DNA of 64,000 nucleotides, from positions 930,001-994,000 of the forward strand of contig CAVWQC010000007.1 of the NCBI GenBank assembly GCA_963757065.1, written 5' to 3'. This document shows positions 9,857 through 18,744 of this stretch, in pieces. The position numbers and the translations under genes were made by a program. Each line of letters starts with the position of its first letter. Position 1 is the first letter of the stretch. The notes beneath the pieces were generated by a model. That model ran no database searches. It saw only the letters and a program-made list of their open reading frames with translations, and was not told where the DNA came from. This DNA is from PNON01 sp963757065 (lineage in GTDB: Bacteria > Chloroflexota > Anaerolineae > Anaerolineales > Anaerolineaceae).

Positions 9857-11452
9857 TCATTCTGTTAACAGACTCTTCTCTGGAATATATTGCGTTAAAG
9901 ATTGTGAAAACTTTACGCCCTGGGCTTCGAGTATACGGATGCGATACATATATGCAGCCCCGGTTAGAATTTGCAGATTGATATCTGCAACAGCCCGGTT
10001 TTGAGTGTGTTCAAGATATGTTCCCTTCACCCAATCGTTGAATGCCCCCATGGCTGGTCCACACCAGATCTGGTAATCCATTTCCCGACCTTTTTCGCCA
10101 ATATTTGACCAACGGGATGACAACCCCAGGTACCAGCGGAAGATGAGAGCCATTTTCGCTTTGGGATCTTTCTCGGCTCGTTCGATCTGACGTGGATCGC
10201 GGGCTGTGAAGAATTTTAAACACTCCTGCCAGACGGAATCAAGACTCTGCAAAAATATTGTAGTCTCGAGCTTTTCCCGTTCTTTTAATGGAATATCATT
10301 TATGGAATCATATCGGGAGTAGATCTCAAATAATCTCTGTCCACGCATGGCAAACATCGTCCCGCGTTTCAATACCTGGACTTTGGTTCCCATTTCGAAC
10401 ATATCACTGGCGGGAGCCATGGCGACATCAGTCATTTCTGCGAGGGAAAGTAGATTACGAGTGTGCTCGCTGGCACAGGCTTCAACACATGCCTGGTTGA
10501 TCGAACCTGTGACAACGTAAGCAGCACCCATCATGAATGCTGCCAATGCGGATGCTGGCGTAGCAATTCCGCCGGCTGCACCTATCCTGACGATTTGCGC
10601 ATAGCCATATTTCCCTTGAATTTCATCCCGCAATTTTATGATTGCCGGAAGAACATTTACGAGTGGGCGATTGTCAGTATGTCCACCTGAGTCTGCTTCG
10701 ACTGTAATATCATCTGCCATCGGAACCATCCTGGCGAGTAGAGCTTGCTCTGCAGTAATCTTCCCGGCTTGAACCAGGCGATTAAGTAGCTCCTCGGGCG
10801 CCGACTCCAGGAAACGTTTCGCTATTTCTTTTCTCGAGAGTTTTGCTATGATCCGGTGATTGATGAGAACATTTCCTTTGTCATCCTTACTTAATCCTGA
10901 TGCTCGGTACCAGACCAGGTTGGCAGTCAATCCAAGGTAAGCTGATGCTTCTATTACATTGATACCTTGGCGGATATAAAGCTCCGCAGTTTTTTCTTCC
11001 AACGCTGGTTCGTTTGGGCTATTGATCAGGTTAAATATATATGGTCCATTGGGCAGGGATGATTTTATGATTTGAATTGCTTTTTCGATCCTGTCTGGAA
11101 GTAAACCACCTGCACCGAATGATCCCATCATCCCAGCTCGTCCCATTGCAATCACCAGGTCTTCAGACGAAATACCATTCGCCATGGATCCTGCGTATAA
11201 CGCGTATCTTGTTCCATAGGTTTTTTTAAAGTCTTCATCTCCGAGGAACTCAGGTTTGTAAATAGGAGCTAAGAAGTTGTGGAAATTGTCCGACGATGGA
11301 GAGGTAGTGGATAGTGTCAGCTTGTTATTTACCTCATTAACCGAAATTGGCTTTTCTATTTGCTGTAATAATAGTCGTATTTCTTCGATTTTCTGATCGA
11401 GGTTGGTAATTCGGCTGGACACCCTTGTTAATTGAATTGCGACATCTTCCAT
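9857..11452 (-). CDS. PfaD-family enoyl reductase (FMN-dependent, PUFA/polyketide synthase trans-acting)
   Basis: A 531-residue PfaD-type flavoprotein of the nitronate monooxygenase/FabK superfamily. It reduces enoyl intermediates on the ACPs of Pfa-like synthases. Typical stretches are YAGSMANGISSEDLVIAMGR, GMMGSFGAGGLLP, ADDITVEADSGGHTDNRPL (substrate/FMN region) and GAAGGIATPASALAAFMMGA (flavin phosphate-binding glycines). Length and start match the family. Its presence completes the reductive loop (KS, KR, DH, ER) with the synthase on the other strand. It is transcribed downstream of the OsmC-like gene, 84 bases apart, so the two may share a transcript. Confidence 0.92.
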   Translation of the reverse strand: MEDVAIQLTRVSSRITNLDQKIEEIRLLLQQIEKPISVNEVNNKLTLSTTSPSSDNFHNFLAPIYKPEFLGDEDFKKTYGTRYALYAGSMANGISSEDLVIAMGRAGMMGSFGAGGLLPDRIEKAIQIIKSSLPNGPYIFNLINSPNEPALEEKTAELYIRQGINVIEASAYLGLTANLVWYRASGLSKDDKGNVLINHRIIAKLSRKEIAKRFLESAPEELLNRLVQAGKITAEQALLARMVPMADDITVEADSGGHTDNRPLVNVLPAIIKLRDEIQGKYGYAQIVRIGAAGGIATPASALAAFMMGAAYVVTGSINQACVEACASEHTRNLLSLAEMTDVAMAPASDMFEMGTKVQVLKRGTMFAMRGQRLFEIYSRYDSINDIPLKEREKLETTIFLQSLDSVWQECLKFFTARDPRQIERAEKDPKAKMALIFRWYLGLSSRWSNIGEKGREMDYQIWCGPAMGAFNDWVKGTYLEHTQNRAVADINLQILTGAAYMYRIRILEAQGVKFSQSLTQYIPEKSLLTE

Positions 11453-11536
11453 GAATTGAATCCTTCTAATTGATATTATGGAATAACACGCAAACCATCC
11501 TCCCGTTGCGGTTATAGTAACTACTGGAAATTCTAA

Positions 11537-12055
11537 TTAGCTTGGAATGATTTCTGTCTCAAAGGTGACTGGAACCGGGTGACGAAGTGATTGAGCAGTA
11601 TGGCAACCGCGTTCTGCATGATCAACCAGTTTTTGGATATTATCGTGTATGGAAGGGCTTTTAATTTTTAAGCGGTAAACAACGCGCTGAAATGCCGCTC
11701 CTGGACCCGGAAGATCATATTTATCCGAATCATCAAATTCGACTCGAAGGTCGACATCCATATCTGATATTTCTACTTCATATAATGGAGCAAACTGCAC
11801 CATTTGAGACAGCAGTCAAAAAGCAGCGCCGATCAAGAAATATTCCAATGGACTGGGAGCTTTGTCGTCTCCACCGCGTGAGGGCGGTTCATCGCATTCA
11901 AAGTGAAAACGTCCTATCCTGCCCTGTAAGAATGCATCTTTCACAAGTTTAGCGGTTGCACGTAAAGTCACTTTTCCATTACCCGATTCTTTTCGCCGGG
12001 AATAACCTTCCATATAAGCCTTTCTCATTTTTAGCAGGTCAATTCTGTTTGGCAA
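11537..12055 (-). CDS. OsmC-like selenoprotein (in-frame UGA at the reactive Cys position)
   Basis: OsmC/Ohr-superfamily protein, whose members reduce hydroperoxides through a reactive Cys pair. Two open segments lie in one reading frame, separated only by TGA at 11816-11818. The context DDKAPSPLEYFLIGAAF-UGA-LLSQ aligns without gaps to the E. coli YhfA region DKAPSPMEMVLMAAGGC, placing the UGA on the peroxidatic Cys (recalled sequence). The second Cys is kept in AERGCHTAQSL. A hairpin follows at SECIS distance. I chose TTG 12055, with GAGGTG five bases upstream, giving about 172 residues; an in-frame ATG at 12127 adds a tail that does not look like OsmC. It precedes pfaD on the same strand. 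The alternative is a nonsense pseudogene, but nothing else in it is damaged. Confidence 0.82.
11785..11803 (-). promoter_or_regulatory. Candidate bacterial SECIS hairpin
   Basis: In the mRNA, 12 bases after the UGA, AUGG pairs with CCAU, then one U-U mismatch, then GC with GC, closing a five-base AGUUU loop. The loop starts about 20 bases after the UGA and has G among its first two bases. From memory, this fits the bSECIS consensus (loop 16-37 nt downstream of UGA, 3-14 nt long, early G). The stem is short, so folding should be computed. Confidence 0.65.
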
Positions 12056-12156
12056 TTCAACACCTCTTTCCGATATGTGCGGGGTTATAACTAAGTGGTA
12101 TTTCCACAATAATATACTCTTTTCCATCTCTCAATTTACATCAATCAGGAGGAACA

Positions 12157-13365
12157 TTGCCAACTGAAAATAACTTCAAGCTTTATCCAACACGGTGGCT
12201 AGTTTTAGCCGTATTTATGTTCATTAATCTGACCATCCAAATCCTTTGGATCAGTTATGCACCGATCACAGGTATTGCCGCAAAATTCTATAATGTGTCC
12301 GATCTGCAAATCGGATTTTTGGCAATGTCTTTTATGATCGCATTTCTTCCTCTATCCATCCCTGTATCCTGGTTAATCGACACAATCGGCTTTAAACGAT
12401 CGGTGAGTATTGGAGCAGTGATTATGGGTGTTTTTGGATTAGCCCGCGGCCTAATCGGAAATAGTTATGATGTAGTGCTAATTTGCACAATTGGAATCGC
12501 AGCATCACAGCCATTTTTTCTCAATGCATGGACAAAAATTGCTGCAAATTGGTTTGGAGTAAATGAAAGGGCAACTGCGGTCGGGATGGTTACCCTTTCT
12601 GGTTTGGTAGGGACAGCACTGGGTATGGTTTTAACGCCCATCCTGGTAGAAACAATGTCCATCATACACATTCAGCTTATATATGGTGGGTTGGCAGCAT
12701 TTTCAGCATTGACTTTCATTGTATTTTCCAAAGACAAGCCTCCTACTGCTCCTTGTCCACCAGGTATGGAAACCAGATCTTTGATGCTGGATGGATTGAA
12801 ATCCGCATTGCGAGTGAAAGATTTTTGGCTTTATCTATTAATTTTCTTTATTGGAATGGGTATATTTAATGGGATATCCACCTGGGTTGAAAATATTGTC
12901 CGCCCGAGAGGATTTTCAGCGCTTGATGCAGGCACAATGGGGGCGTTGATGCTGGGAGGGGGCTTATTGGGGGCGGTGGTTATTCCAAATTTCTCAGATC
13001 GAAATGGTAGGCGGACACCATTCATCCTTCTGGGATTGCTTTGTGCCATCCCCGGATTGATCGGTCTAGCCTTTGCTCAATCTCAATTCATATTGTTCAT
13101 TTCCGCTTTCTTGTTTGGTTTCTTCCTGATCAGTACCGGTCCAGTCGGAATGCAATATGTGGCAGAAATTACCTACCCGACACCTGAGGGAACATCAAAT
13201 GGATTGATCCAGCTTTTTGGGCAGGCATCTGTGGTATTTGTGTATATAATGGAAGCTATGAAAACAGCAAAAGGTGATTTTCTACCAGCCTTGATTTTAA
13301 GCCTGGTATTATTGGTAGTCAGCTCAGGAGTAATTTTATTCATGAAGGATTCTAAACGAACATAA
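12157..13365 (+). CDS. MFS transporter, FLVCR-like
   Basis: A 402-residue major facilitator superfamily protein with about 12 hydrophobic segments and a cytoplasmic central loop (KDKPPTAPCPPGMETRSLML, about residues 190-210). The stretch NWFGVNERATAVGM after the fourth segment resembles the FLVCR/DIRC2 branch. Start is TTG 12157, with AGGAGG a few bases upstream. It is divergent from the OsmC gene and 18 bases ahead of an FGGY-kinase homologue, so the two probably form an operon for uptake of a small organic solute. The substrate is not determined. Confidence 0.8.
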   Translation: MPTENNFKLYPTRWLVLAVFMFINLTIQILWISYAPITGIAAKFYNVSDLQIGFLAMSFMIAFLPLSIPVSWLIDTIGFKRSVSIGAVIMGVFGLARGLIGNSYDVVLICTIGIAASQPFFLNAWTKIAANWFGVNERATAVGMVTLSGLVGTALGMVLTPILVETMSIIHIQLIYGGLAAFSALTFIVFSKDKPPTAPCPPGMETRSLMLDGLKSALRVKDFWLYLLIFFIGMGIFNGISTWVENIVRPRGFSALDAGTMGALMLGGGLLGAVVIPNFSDRNGRRTPFILLGLLCAIPGLIGLAFAQSQFILFISAFLFGFFLISTGPVGMQYVAEITYPTPEGTSNGLIQLFGQASVVFVYIMEAMKTAKGDFLPALILSLVLLVVSSGVILFMKDSKRT

Positions 13366-13383
13366 AACCAACGGGATTAATCA

Positions 13384-14958
13384 ATGGCCTACAATTCAGA
13401 TCCGCTCATCCTCGCAATAGAAATCAGTACCGCCGGTTGCAAGGTCTCTATCGTTTCAATTTCCGGTGTAATTGTTACTTCTGAATTCAATAAGATCACC
13501 CTGTATTACCCGGTAACTGGCGGTATTGAGATAAATCCGGAAGAATTATGGTCTACCTTGATCCTTACCATCTCGAAAACAATGGAAAGAAGCCACTTTG
13601 ACCATCGTCAAATTGTCGCGATCTGTTGTTCCAGCCTGTGTGAAGGATTAATCCCGGTTGATAGTAACGGGGCAGCCCTTAAAAATGCTGTTATTTGGAA
13701 TGACTGGCAAACTGATAGAGATAATTATAGTATTTTCAAGGGCTGGAAATCTTCTGCGGGCATAGATTTAAAGAAAATTCAACGCTGGGCAAAGATCCAT
13801 GAGGGAGAAGCTTTTCCGGGAGCAGAAGAACCTGCCATCCAACTACTTCTTTTCCGTGATCTGTATCCTGAAATTTTTAAGCAGACCCATAAATTTATCA
13901 ATATTCTGGATTATATTAATTGCAGGTTAACTGGTCGATTGGTTTCAACACCGGATTCAGACCTGACTGAATGGATTAAAGATTCTCGAAACCTTGTCTA
14001 TGAGGTCTTCAGTCAGGATTTAATGCGAGACCGGGGCTTCAATGAAGAAAAAGCAAACGAAATCGTACCGAACACTGCTGTAATTGGTGAGTTAAAGCAA
14101 GAAGTGGCGGAACAAATTCACTTTCCTACTGGAATTAAAGTGGTTGCAGGTGCCATGGCAGTAACCACTTCAGCGTTTGGATCAGGTGCAATTGATGATT
14201 ATCAACCGTTTTATTACCTGGGGTCATCTTCCTGGTTTGCGGTTCACCTTCCTGAACCCCCTCGAAGGAAAAAAGTGGGAATCCAGGTAAACCAATCCAA
14301 TGTCCCCGGTAAATATTTGCTTTCATCCAATCAGCCAGCTGCGACTGCCAACCTCAATTATCTGCGGGATATGGTATTTTTTCCGGGGGATGAATTAAGT
14401 GGTTCTGTACCACCTGAAGATACTTTTCAGATCATGGATCGAATGGCTGCGAAAACTTTGCCAGGCAGCAATGGATTAATATACTTTCCATGGCTGAAAG
14501 GCGTGAACGGACAAAGATCAGGTTATTACCCCCATGCAGTAATTTATAACTTATCAACACAGCATACACGTGCAGATATCGTTCGGGCTGTGATGGAGGG
14601 GGTTGCACTAAACACTCGCAGATTACTGGATCCTGTACAGAATATAATTGGCAGAAAATTTAATCGCTTAAATATGGCAGGTGGTGGAGGAAAATCAACA
14701 ATTTGGTGTCAGATATTTGCAGACATCTTAAATATTCCCATCCGGCAAGTAAGTGACCCTGGAAATGCAAATGCCCGTGGAGCTGCGTTGATCGCTGCGA
14801 TAGGCTTGGGGTTTTTGGCATATGAGGATGCATCCCGGGTTATTCAATTCCAGACTGTGTTCTCCCCTAAAGAAGAAAATCGATCTTTATCGGACCAAAT
14901 GTATAGAGATTTCATCTCGATCCAGAGAAAAGTCATTGATAGATTCCCAACCAGGTAA
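13384..14958 (+). CDS. FGGY-family carbohydrate kinase homologue lacking catalytic residues
   Basis: A 524-residue protein with the two-lobed FGGY kinase fold. Family stretches include VIWNDWQTDRD, GLIYFPWLKGVNG, AVMEGVALNTRRL and the C-terminal ATP-binding MAGGGGKSTIWCQIFADI. Compared with xylulokinase (from memory), the N-terminal phosphate-binding Asp of DLGT is Glu (AIEISTAGCK), and the catalytic base of GGGDNAAGAVG is lost (VVAGAMAVTTSAFGSG, Ala in place of Asp). It may thus be an inactive or regulatory paralogue, or use an unusual mechanism. It is translationally close to the MFS gene. The fold is well supported; kinase activity is doubtful. Confidence 0.82.
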   Translation: MAYNSDPLILAIEISTAGCKVSIVSISGVIVTSEFNKITLYYPVTGGIEINPEELWSTLILTISKTMERSHFDHRQIVAICCSSLCEGLIPVDSNGAALKNAVIWNDWQTDRDNYSIFKGWKSSAGIDLKKIQRWAKIHEGEAFPGAEEPAIQLLLFRDLYPEIFKQTHKFINILDYINCRLTGRLVSTPDSDLTEWIKDSRNLVYEVFSQDLMRDRGFNEEKANEIVPNTAVIGELKQEVAEQIHFPTGIKVVAGAMAVTTSAFGSGAIDDYQPFYYLGSSSWFAVHLPEPPRRKKVGIQVNQSNVPGKYLLSSNQPAATANLNYLRDMVFFPGDELSGSVPPEDTFQIMDRMAAKTLPGSNGLIYFPWLKGVNGQRSGYYPHAVIYNLSTQHTRADIVRAVMEGVALNTRRLLDPVQNIIGRKFNRLNMAGGGGKSTIWCQIFADILNIPIRQVSDPGNANARGAALIAAIGLGFLAYEDASRVIQFQTVFSPKEENRSLSDQMYRDFISIQRKVIDRFPTR

Positions 14959-15083
14959 ATTGTCAAATCATTATCAATGCTGTTATCGAAGTTTATTTTA
15001 TCCTTGTGGGTTATGATTGGAAATTGAGGGAAGGGGAAGTGTTTGCATTACAACTATTGCGGTTTTTCTGGATACATGTCCAA

Positions 15084-15112
15084 TTGATAACATTCTCTTA
15101 TAAAATTAATAA
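15084..15112 (+). promoter_or_regulatory. Promoter of the thioredoxin-DsbD-like gene
   Basis: TTGATA (15084-15089), a 17-bp spacer and TAATAA (15107-15112) lie in the 231-bp gap upstream of the thioredoxin/DsbD gene. Nothing else recognisable is seen in that gap. Confidence 0.45.
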
Positions 15113-15189
15113 TTCTTTGATAATATTGCATCAGGCTTTTTATTAATAATCTGACTTTATTGATGTATTTAATGTCTCACGGAGGAATA

Positions 15190-16587
15190 ATGCTTTCAAC
15201 GTTCTATCATCACCGCAGGACAATTCTTTTTGCATTGATCATTTCGATCATATTAGGCGGTGTTGGTCTTTATACTGTCAATGCTCAATCCAATGCTACA
15301 AATAAAGTAATCATTTATTTATTCTGGGGAGATGGCTGCCCCCACTGTGCTGAAGAAAAACCATTTCTGGAAGAAATGGCTGCACAAAATCCTAACATTG
15401 AGGTTCGGGCATTCGAAATTTGGTACGATGAACCCAACCGGGTGAAGATGGAGAAAATGGCTGAGGCTTACGGCTTCAAACCCTCTGGAGTTCCAACTAC
15501 GTTTATCGGTGATCAATATTGGGTTGGCTTTACCGATACGATCAAGGATCAGATGCAGGCAGCTGTCGCGAAGTGTCTGGTAACTGGGTGCACGGATTCA
15601 GGAGAGGGAATAATTGATATTAATGGACAATCCGGGATCGAAAAGACAATCACCCCGGTTCCACCGGTATTTGATCCGGCTTCCAATATCATAAATGTTC
15701 CGATCATCGGAGCAATTGATCTTAATGCGCAATCACTCACAATCAGCACCCTGTTGATTTCTTTTGTAGATGGAGTTAACCCCTGCTCGATTTGGGTTTT
15801 ATCCATGTTAATGGCATTGGTGATACACACCGGTTCACGAAGGAAAATCCTGATCATTGGCCTGATATTCCTTACTGTAACCGCGGGTATTTATGCTATG
15901 TTTATCGCCGGCCTTTTCAGTGTATTGAAGATCATCAGTTTTGTAGGTTGGATCCAGGTCATCGTTGCCCTGGTCGCATTTATTTTTGCTATCGTAAATA
16001 TTAAAGACTACTTCTGGTACAAGGAAGGTGTTTCCTTTACCATCTCAGATAAAAATAAAAGCGGAATATTAAAGAAAATGCGAAACGTTCTGGCTTCCAC
16101 TGATAACATATGGAGCCTGGCGGGAGCTACTATTGTATTAGCAGCCGGTGTGTCTCTGGTAGAGTTTTCATGCACTGCAGGATTTCCCGTATTATGGACA
16201 AATCTATTAACTGCACACAATGTCTCTACATCAACTTTTGTTTTATTACTAATCCTTTATATGGCTATTTACCAACTGGATGAAATGGTAATATTTGGAA
16301 CGGTCGTAGTCACATTGAAAGCCAGTAAATTGGAAGAAAAACATGGGAGAATCCTGAAGCTCATCGGCGGATCATTAATGCTTACTCTTGCGATTGTGAT
16401 GTTGATCAACCCAAGAATTATGAATGACCTTTCCAGTTCCCTCCTAATTTTTGGAATAGCGTTCGGCTTTGCAATAGTAGTTTTATTCTTGCACAGATAC
16501 CTTCTTCCAAAATTTGGAATTCGTATAGGATCCGAGATGAACAATAAGAAGAATAGGAAAAAAGCGTACCACAAGCCTACTTCCTGA
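15190..16587 (+). CDS. Thioredoxin domain fused to DsbD/CcdA-like transmembrane domain
   Basis: A membrane thiol-disulfide protein of about 465 residues. ATG 15190 is chosen because GGAGG precedes it by a few bases; the open frame extends slightly upstream. Order: signal anchor (about 7-30), thioredoxin-fold domain with CPHC in FWGDGCPHCAEEKPF (about 45-60) and a cis-Pro loop SGVPTTF, then about seven membrane segments from residue 180 with single Cys residues in DGVNPCSIWVL and LVEFSCTAGFPVLW, the positions of the DsbD/CcdA redox pair. It likely moves electrons across the membrane to an extracytoplasmic thioredoxin domain in the same chain, for cytochrome or protein maturation. The partner is unknown. 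Confidence 0.82.
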   Translation: MLSTFYHHRRTILFALIISIILGGVGLYTVNAQSNATNKVIIYLFWGDGCPHCAEEKPFLEEMAAQNPNIEVRAFEIWYDEPNRVKMEKMAEAYGFKPSGVPTTFIGDQYWVGFTDTIKDQMQAAVAKCLVTGCTDSGEGIIDINGQSGIEKTITPVPPVFDPASNIINVPIIGAIDLNAQSLTISTLLISFVDGVNPCSIWVLSMLMALVIHTGSRRKILIIGLIFLTVTAGIYAMFIAGLFSVLKIISFVGWIQVIVALVAFIFAIVNIKDYFWYKEGVSFTISDKNKSGILKKMRNVLASTDNIWSLAGATIVLAAGVSLVEFSCTAGFPVLWTNLLTAHNVSTSTFVLLLILYMAIYQLDEMVIFGTVVVTLKASKLEEKHGRILKLIGGSLMLTLAIVMLINPRIMNDLSSSLLIFGIAFGFAIVVLFLHRYLLPKFGIRIGSEMNNKKNRKKAYHKPTS

Positions 16588-16643
16588 TCTCAGTTCTCTG
16601 CTGTACAGACGTACATCTTTATTGGATAATGGAAGGAAAAACA

Positions 16644-17802
16644 ATGAATTCCAGGGAGAGAGTAAAGCGCGCCATTGACCATAAAGAACCGGATAGAATT
16701 CCATTTGATTTTGGCGGGACAGCGTTAACCAGTATAAGCAGGTTCAATTACAACAATTTTCGAGTGGCTTTGGGTTTACCTGCTGTCATACCTAAGGTCA
16801 TGGATATATTTCAACAGAATGTCCTCGTGGATGAGGACATGTTTAACCTGTTGGAATGTGATGTTCGCCCGGTATTATCAGGGAGTCCGGAAGGGTTTTC
16901 GTATGTATGATAAAGAATCTCCAGAAGGATATTCCTGTATTGTAGACGAATGGGGAATTGGCTGGAAGAAGCCAATAGATAATGGACTTTATTATGATAT
17001 GTTTTCGCATCCCCTCCAGGGTGAGTTATCCATTGAAAGATTAAAGATATTTCCATGGCCAGATCCATCGGACCCCAACCGATTTATTGGGATGAATCAG
17101 AAAGCAAACCAATATGCGGTAAATGAAAGTAAAGCAGTAGCATTACATGGTTTCTGTTCCGGGGTAGTAGAAATGGCTGCGTGGTTACGAGGGTATTCAG
17201 ATTTTTATTTGGATATTGCCCAAAATGATACTGCACTTGCATACCTGCTGGATAAAATCGTTGAATTAAAAGAAGCATACTGGGAGATTGCACTACGAGA
17301 AGCGGGCGATAACGTGGATGTCATCATTGAAGCGGACGATATGGCCGGTCAATTTAATTTACTTATTTCCCCAAATTCTTACAGAAAAATTGTAAAACCG
17401 CGGCATAAAAAATTGTTCCAGTTTATTAAAGATAGGACTTCTGCAAAACTTTTCTTTCACTCTTGTGGAGCTATAAGGCCGCTTATTCCAGACCTGATCG
17501 AAATTGGTGTGGATATTTTAAATCCTGTTCAGGTGAATGCAAAAGGAATGGACTCATCAGAATTAAAAAAAGAATATGGTGATGCAATAACATTCTGGGG
17601 TGGAGGTGTTGATACCCAAGGCGCATTTGGCAGTTCGAATCCACAGGTTTTCCAGGTTGACAACGATGTCAGGAACCGTATAATTGATTTTAAGCCTAAC
17701 GGTGGATTTATTTTTGCTGCAGTGCATAATATACAGGCAAACGTAGCGGTAGAAAATATTATGGCAATGTGGAATAAGTATAAAGAGTTGCGCTCATATT
17801 AA
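16644..17802 (+). CDS. Uroporphyrinogen decarboxylase-fold corrinoid methyltransferase (one frameshift)
   Basis: URO-D superfamily protein of the MtaA/CmuA-like methyltransferase group, about 386 residues. The N-terminal signature NSRERVKRAIDHKEPDRIPF and the zinc-ligand-like region FFHSCGAIRPLIPDLIEIGV are clear. I chose ATG 16644 because GGAAGGA lies just upstream. One extra T in the TTTT run at 16896-16899 separates the first ~85 residues from the rest; without it the protein reads SPEGFRMYDKESPEGY. The next gene encodes a corrinoid protein, so the pair probably transfers a methyl group from a methylated substrate to cobalamin. Haem synthesis is unlikely given the neighbour. The substrate is unknown. 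Confidence 0.85.
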
Positions 17803-17830
17803 ATTTCATCAGATCAGGAGTGTTGTGAAT

Positions 17831-18466
17831 ATGGAAGCCAAATTTCAACCAATTTTTGATAGTATTTTAGAGGGAAATGCTGAAGGAGCAAAACAAGGGG
17901 TCAATGAAGCCCTTGCAGCTGGGTCTGATCCGTCCAGTATTCTCAATGAAGCAATGATCAAGGCAATGGGAGAAGTTGGAAGATTGTTTGAAGAGGGAGA
18001 ATATTTCGTACCTGAAATGTTGATTTCTGCACGGGCGATGCAAGCTGGACTTGCAATATTAAAACCTCATTTGGTTTCAGGCAACTATCAACCCCTGGGA
18101 AAGGTAGTCATTGGAACCGTAAAAGGTGATTTGCATGACATTGGTAAGAACCTGGTGAGTATGATGCTCGAAGGAGCAGCATTTGAGATTGTAGATTTAG
18201 GCACAGACGTTTCTCCTGAGAAGTTCATTGAAGCGATAAAAAATTCTCACGCAGACATCATAGCCATGTCGGCATTATTGACGACCACAATGTCAAACAT
18301 GAAAATCACGATCGATGCACTAAAAGCAGCGGGGATCCGAGACCAGGTGAAAGTAATGGTTGGCGGTGCTCCACTCACAGAAAATTATGCCAGAGAGATT
18401 GGTGCAGACGGTTATTCACCGGATGCCAGTAAAGCTGTCGTCCTTGCAAGATCACTGGTGAAATAA
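17831..18466 (+). CDS. Corrinoid (cobalamin-binding) methyltransferase protein, MtaC/MtbC-like
   Basis: About 211 residues in two domains: an N-terminal helical cap (MIKAMGEVGRLFEEGEYFVP, about 40-65) and a C-terminal Rossmann-like B12-binding domain with KGDLHDIGKNLV, which holds the DxHxxG motif whose His ligates cobalt, plus MSALLTTTM and VGGAPLTENYA. It shuttles methyl groups between the adjacent URO-D-type methyltransferase and an acceptor such as tetrahydrofolate. The start is ATG 17831 or the in-frame GTG 17825; AGGAG precedes both. No reductive activator (RACE/RamA type) gene lies in this window. Confidence 0.9.
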   Translation: MEAKFQPIFDSILEGNAEGAKQGVNEALAAGSDPSSILNEAMIKAMGEVGRLFEEGEYFVPEMLISARAMQAGLAILKPHLVSGNYQPLGKVVIGTVKGDLHDIGKNLVSMMLEGAAFEIVDLGTDVSPEKFIEAIKNSHADIIAMSALLTTTMSNMKITIDALKAAGIRDQVKVMVGGAPLTENYAREIGADGYSPDASKAVVLARSLVK

Positions 18467-18570
18467 CTGGAAAATTGAAGTAACAAAAATGCGACTAGAT
18501 ATAGCACTTATTTATTTTGACTATAGGTAAGAAGTCGATTACTCGATCAGTGCAAAAATATCAAAGGAGT

Positions 18571-18599
18571 ATAAGGGTTTTTCATGCAAAAACCCTTAT
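18571..18599 (+). terminator. Strong hairpin between convergent genes
   Basis: A 12-bp perfect stem (ATAAGGGTTTTT with AAAAACCCTTAT) encloses the CATGC loop. It lies in the 278-bp gap between the corrinoid gene and the convergent membrane-protein gene, and can serve both strands. The remainder of the gap shows no gene. Confidence 0.75.
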
Positions 18600-18744
18600 T
18601 TACTAGTTGATACATGTTTTGAGTTTGATCACTTATGATGTAGTTGAATACGCCTGGATGAATTAGTATTTTTAATAATCCAGATACCCCGTTATCATTT
18701 TGTATAAATTGACAGATTTTCCTGCAATATTATTTATAAATCAT

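Noticed and set aside
11816..11818. OsmC-like gene as a simple nonsense pseudogene
   Set aside because: The stop is UGA, sits exactly on the reactive Cys, is followed by a SECIS-like hairpin, and the rest of the protein is undamaged.
16644..17802. HemE (haem biosynthesis) assignment for the URO-D-fold gene
   Set aside because: It is directly followed by a corrinoid protein and lacks haem-pathway neighbours; the methyltransferase group fits better.
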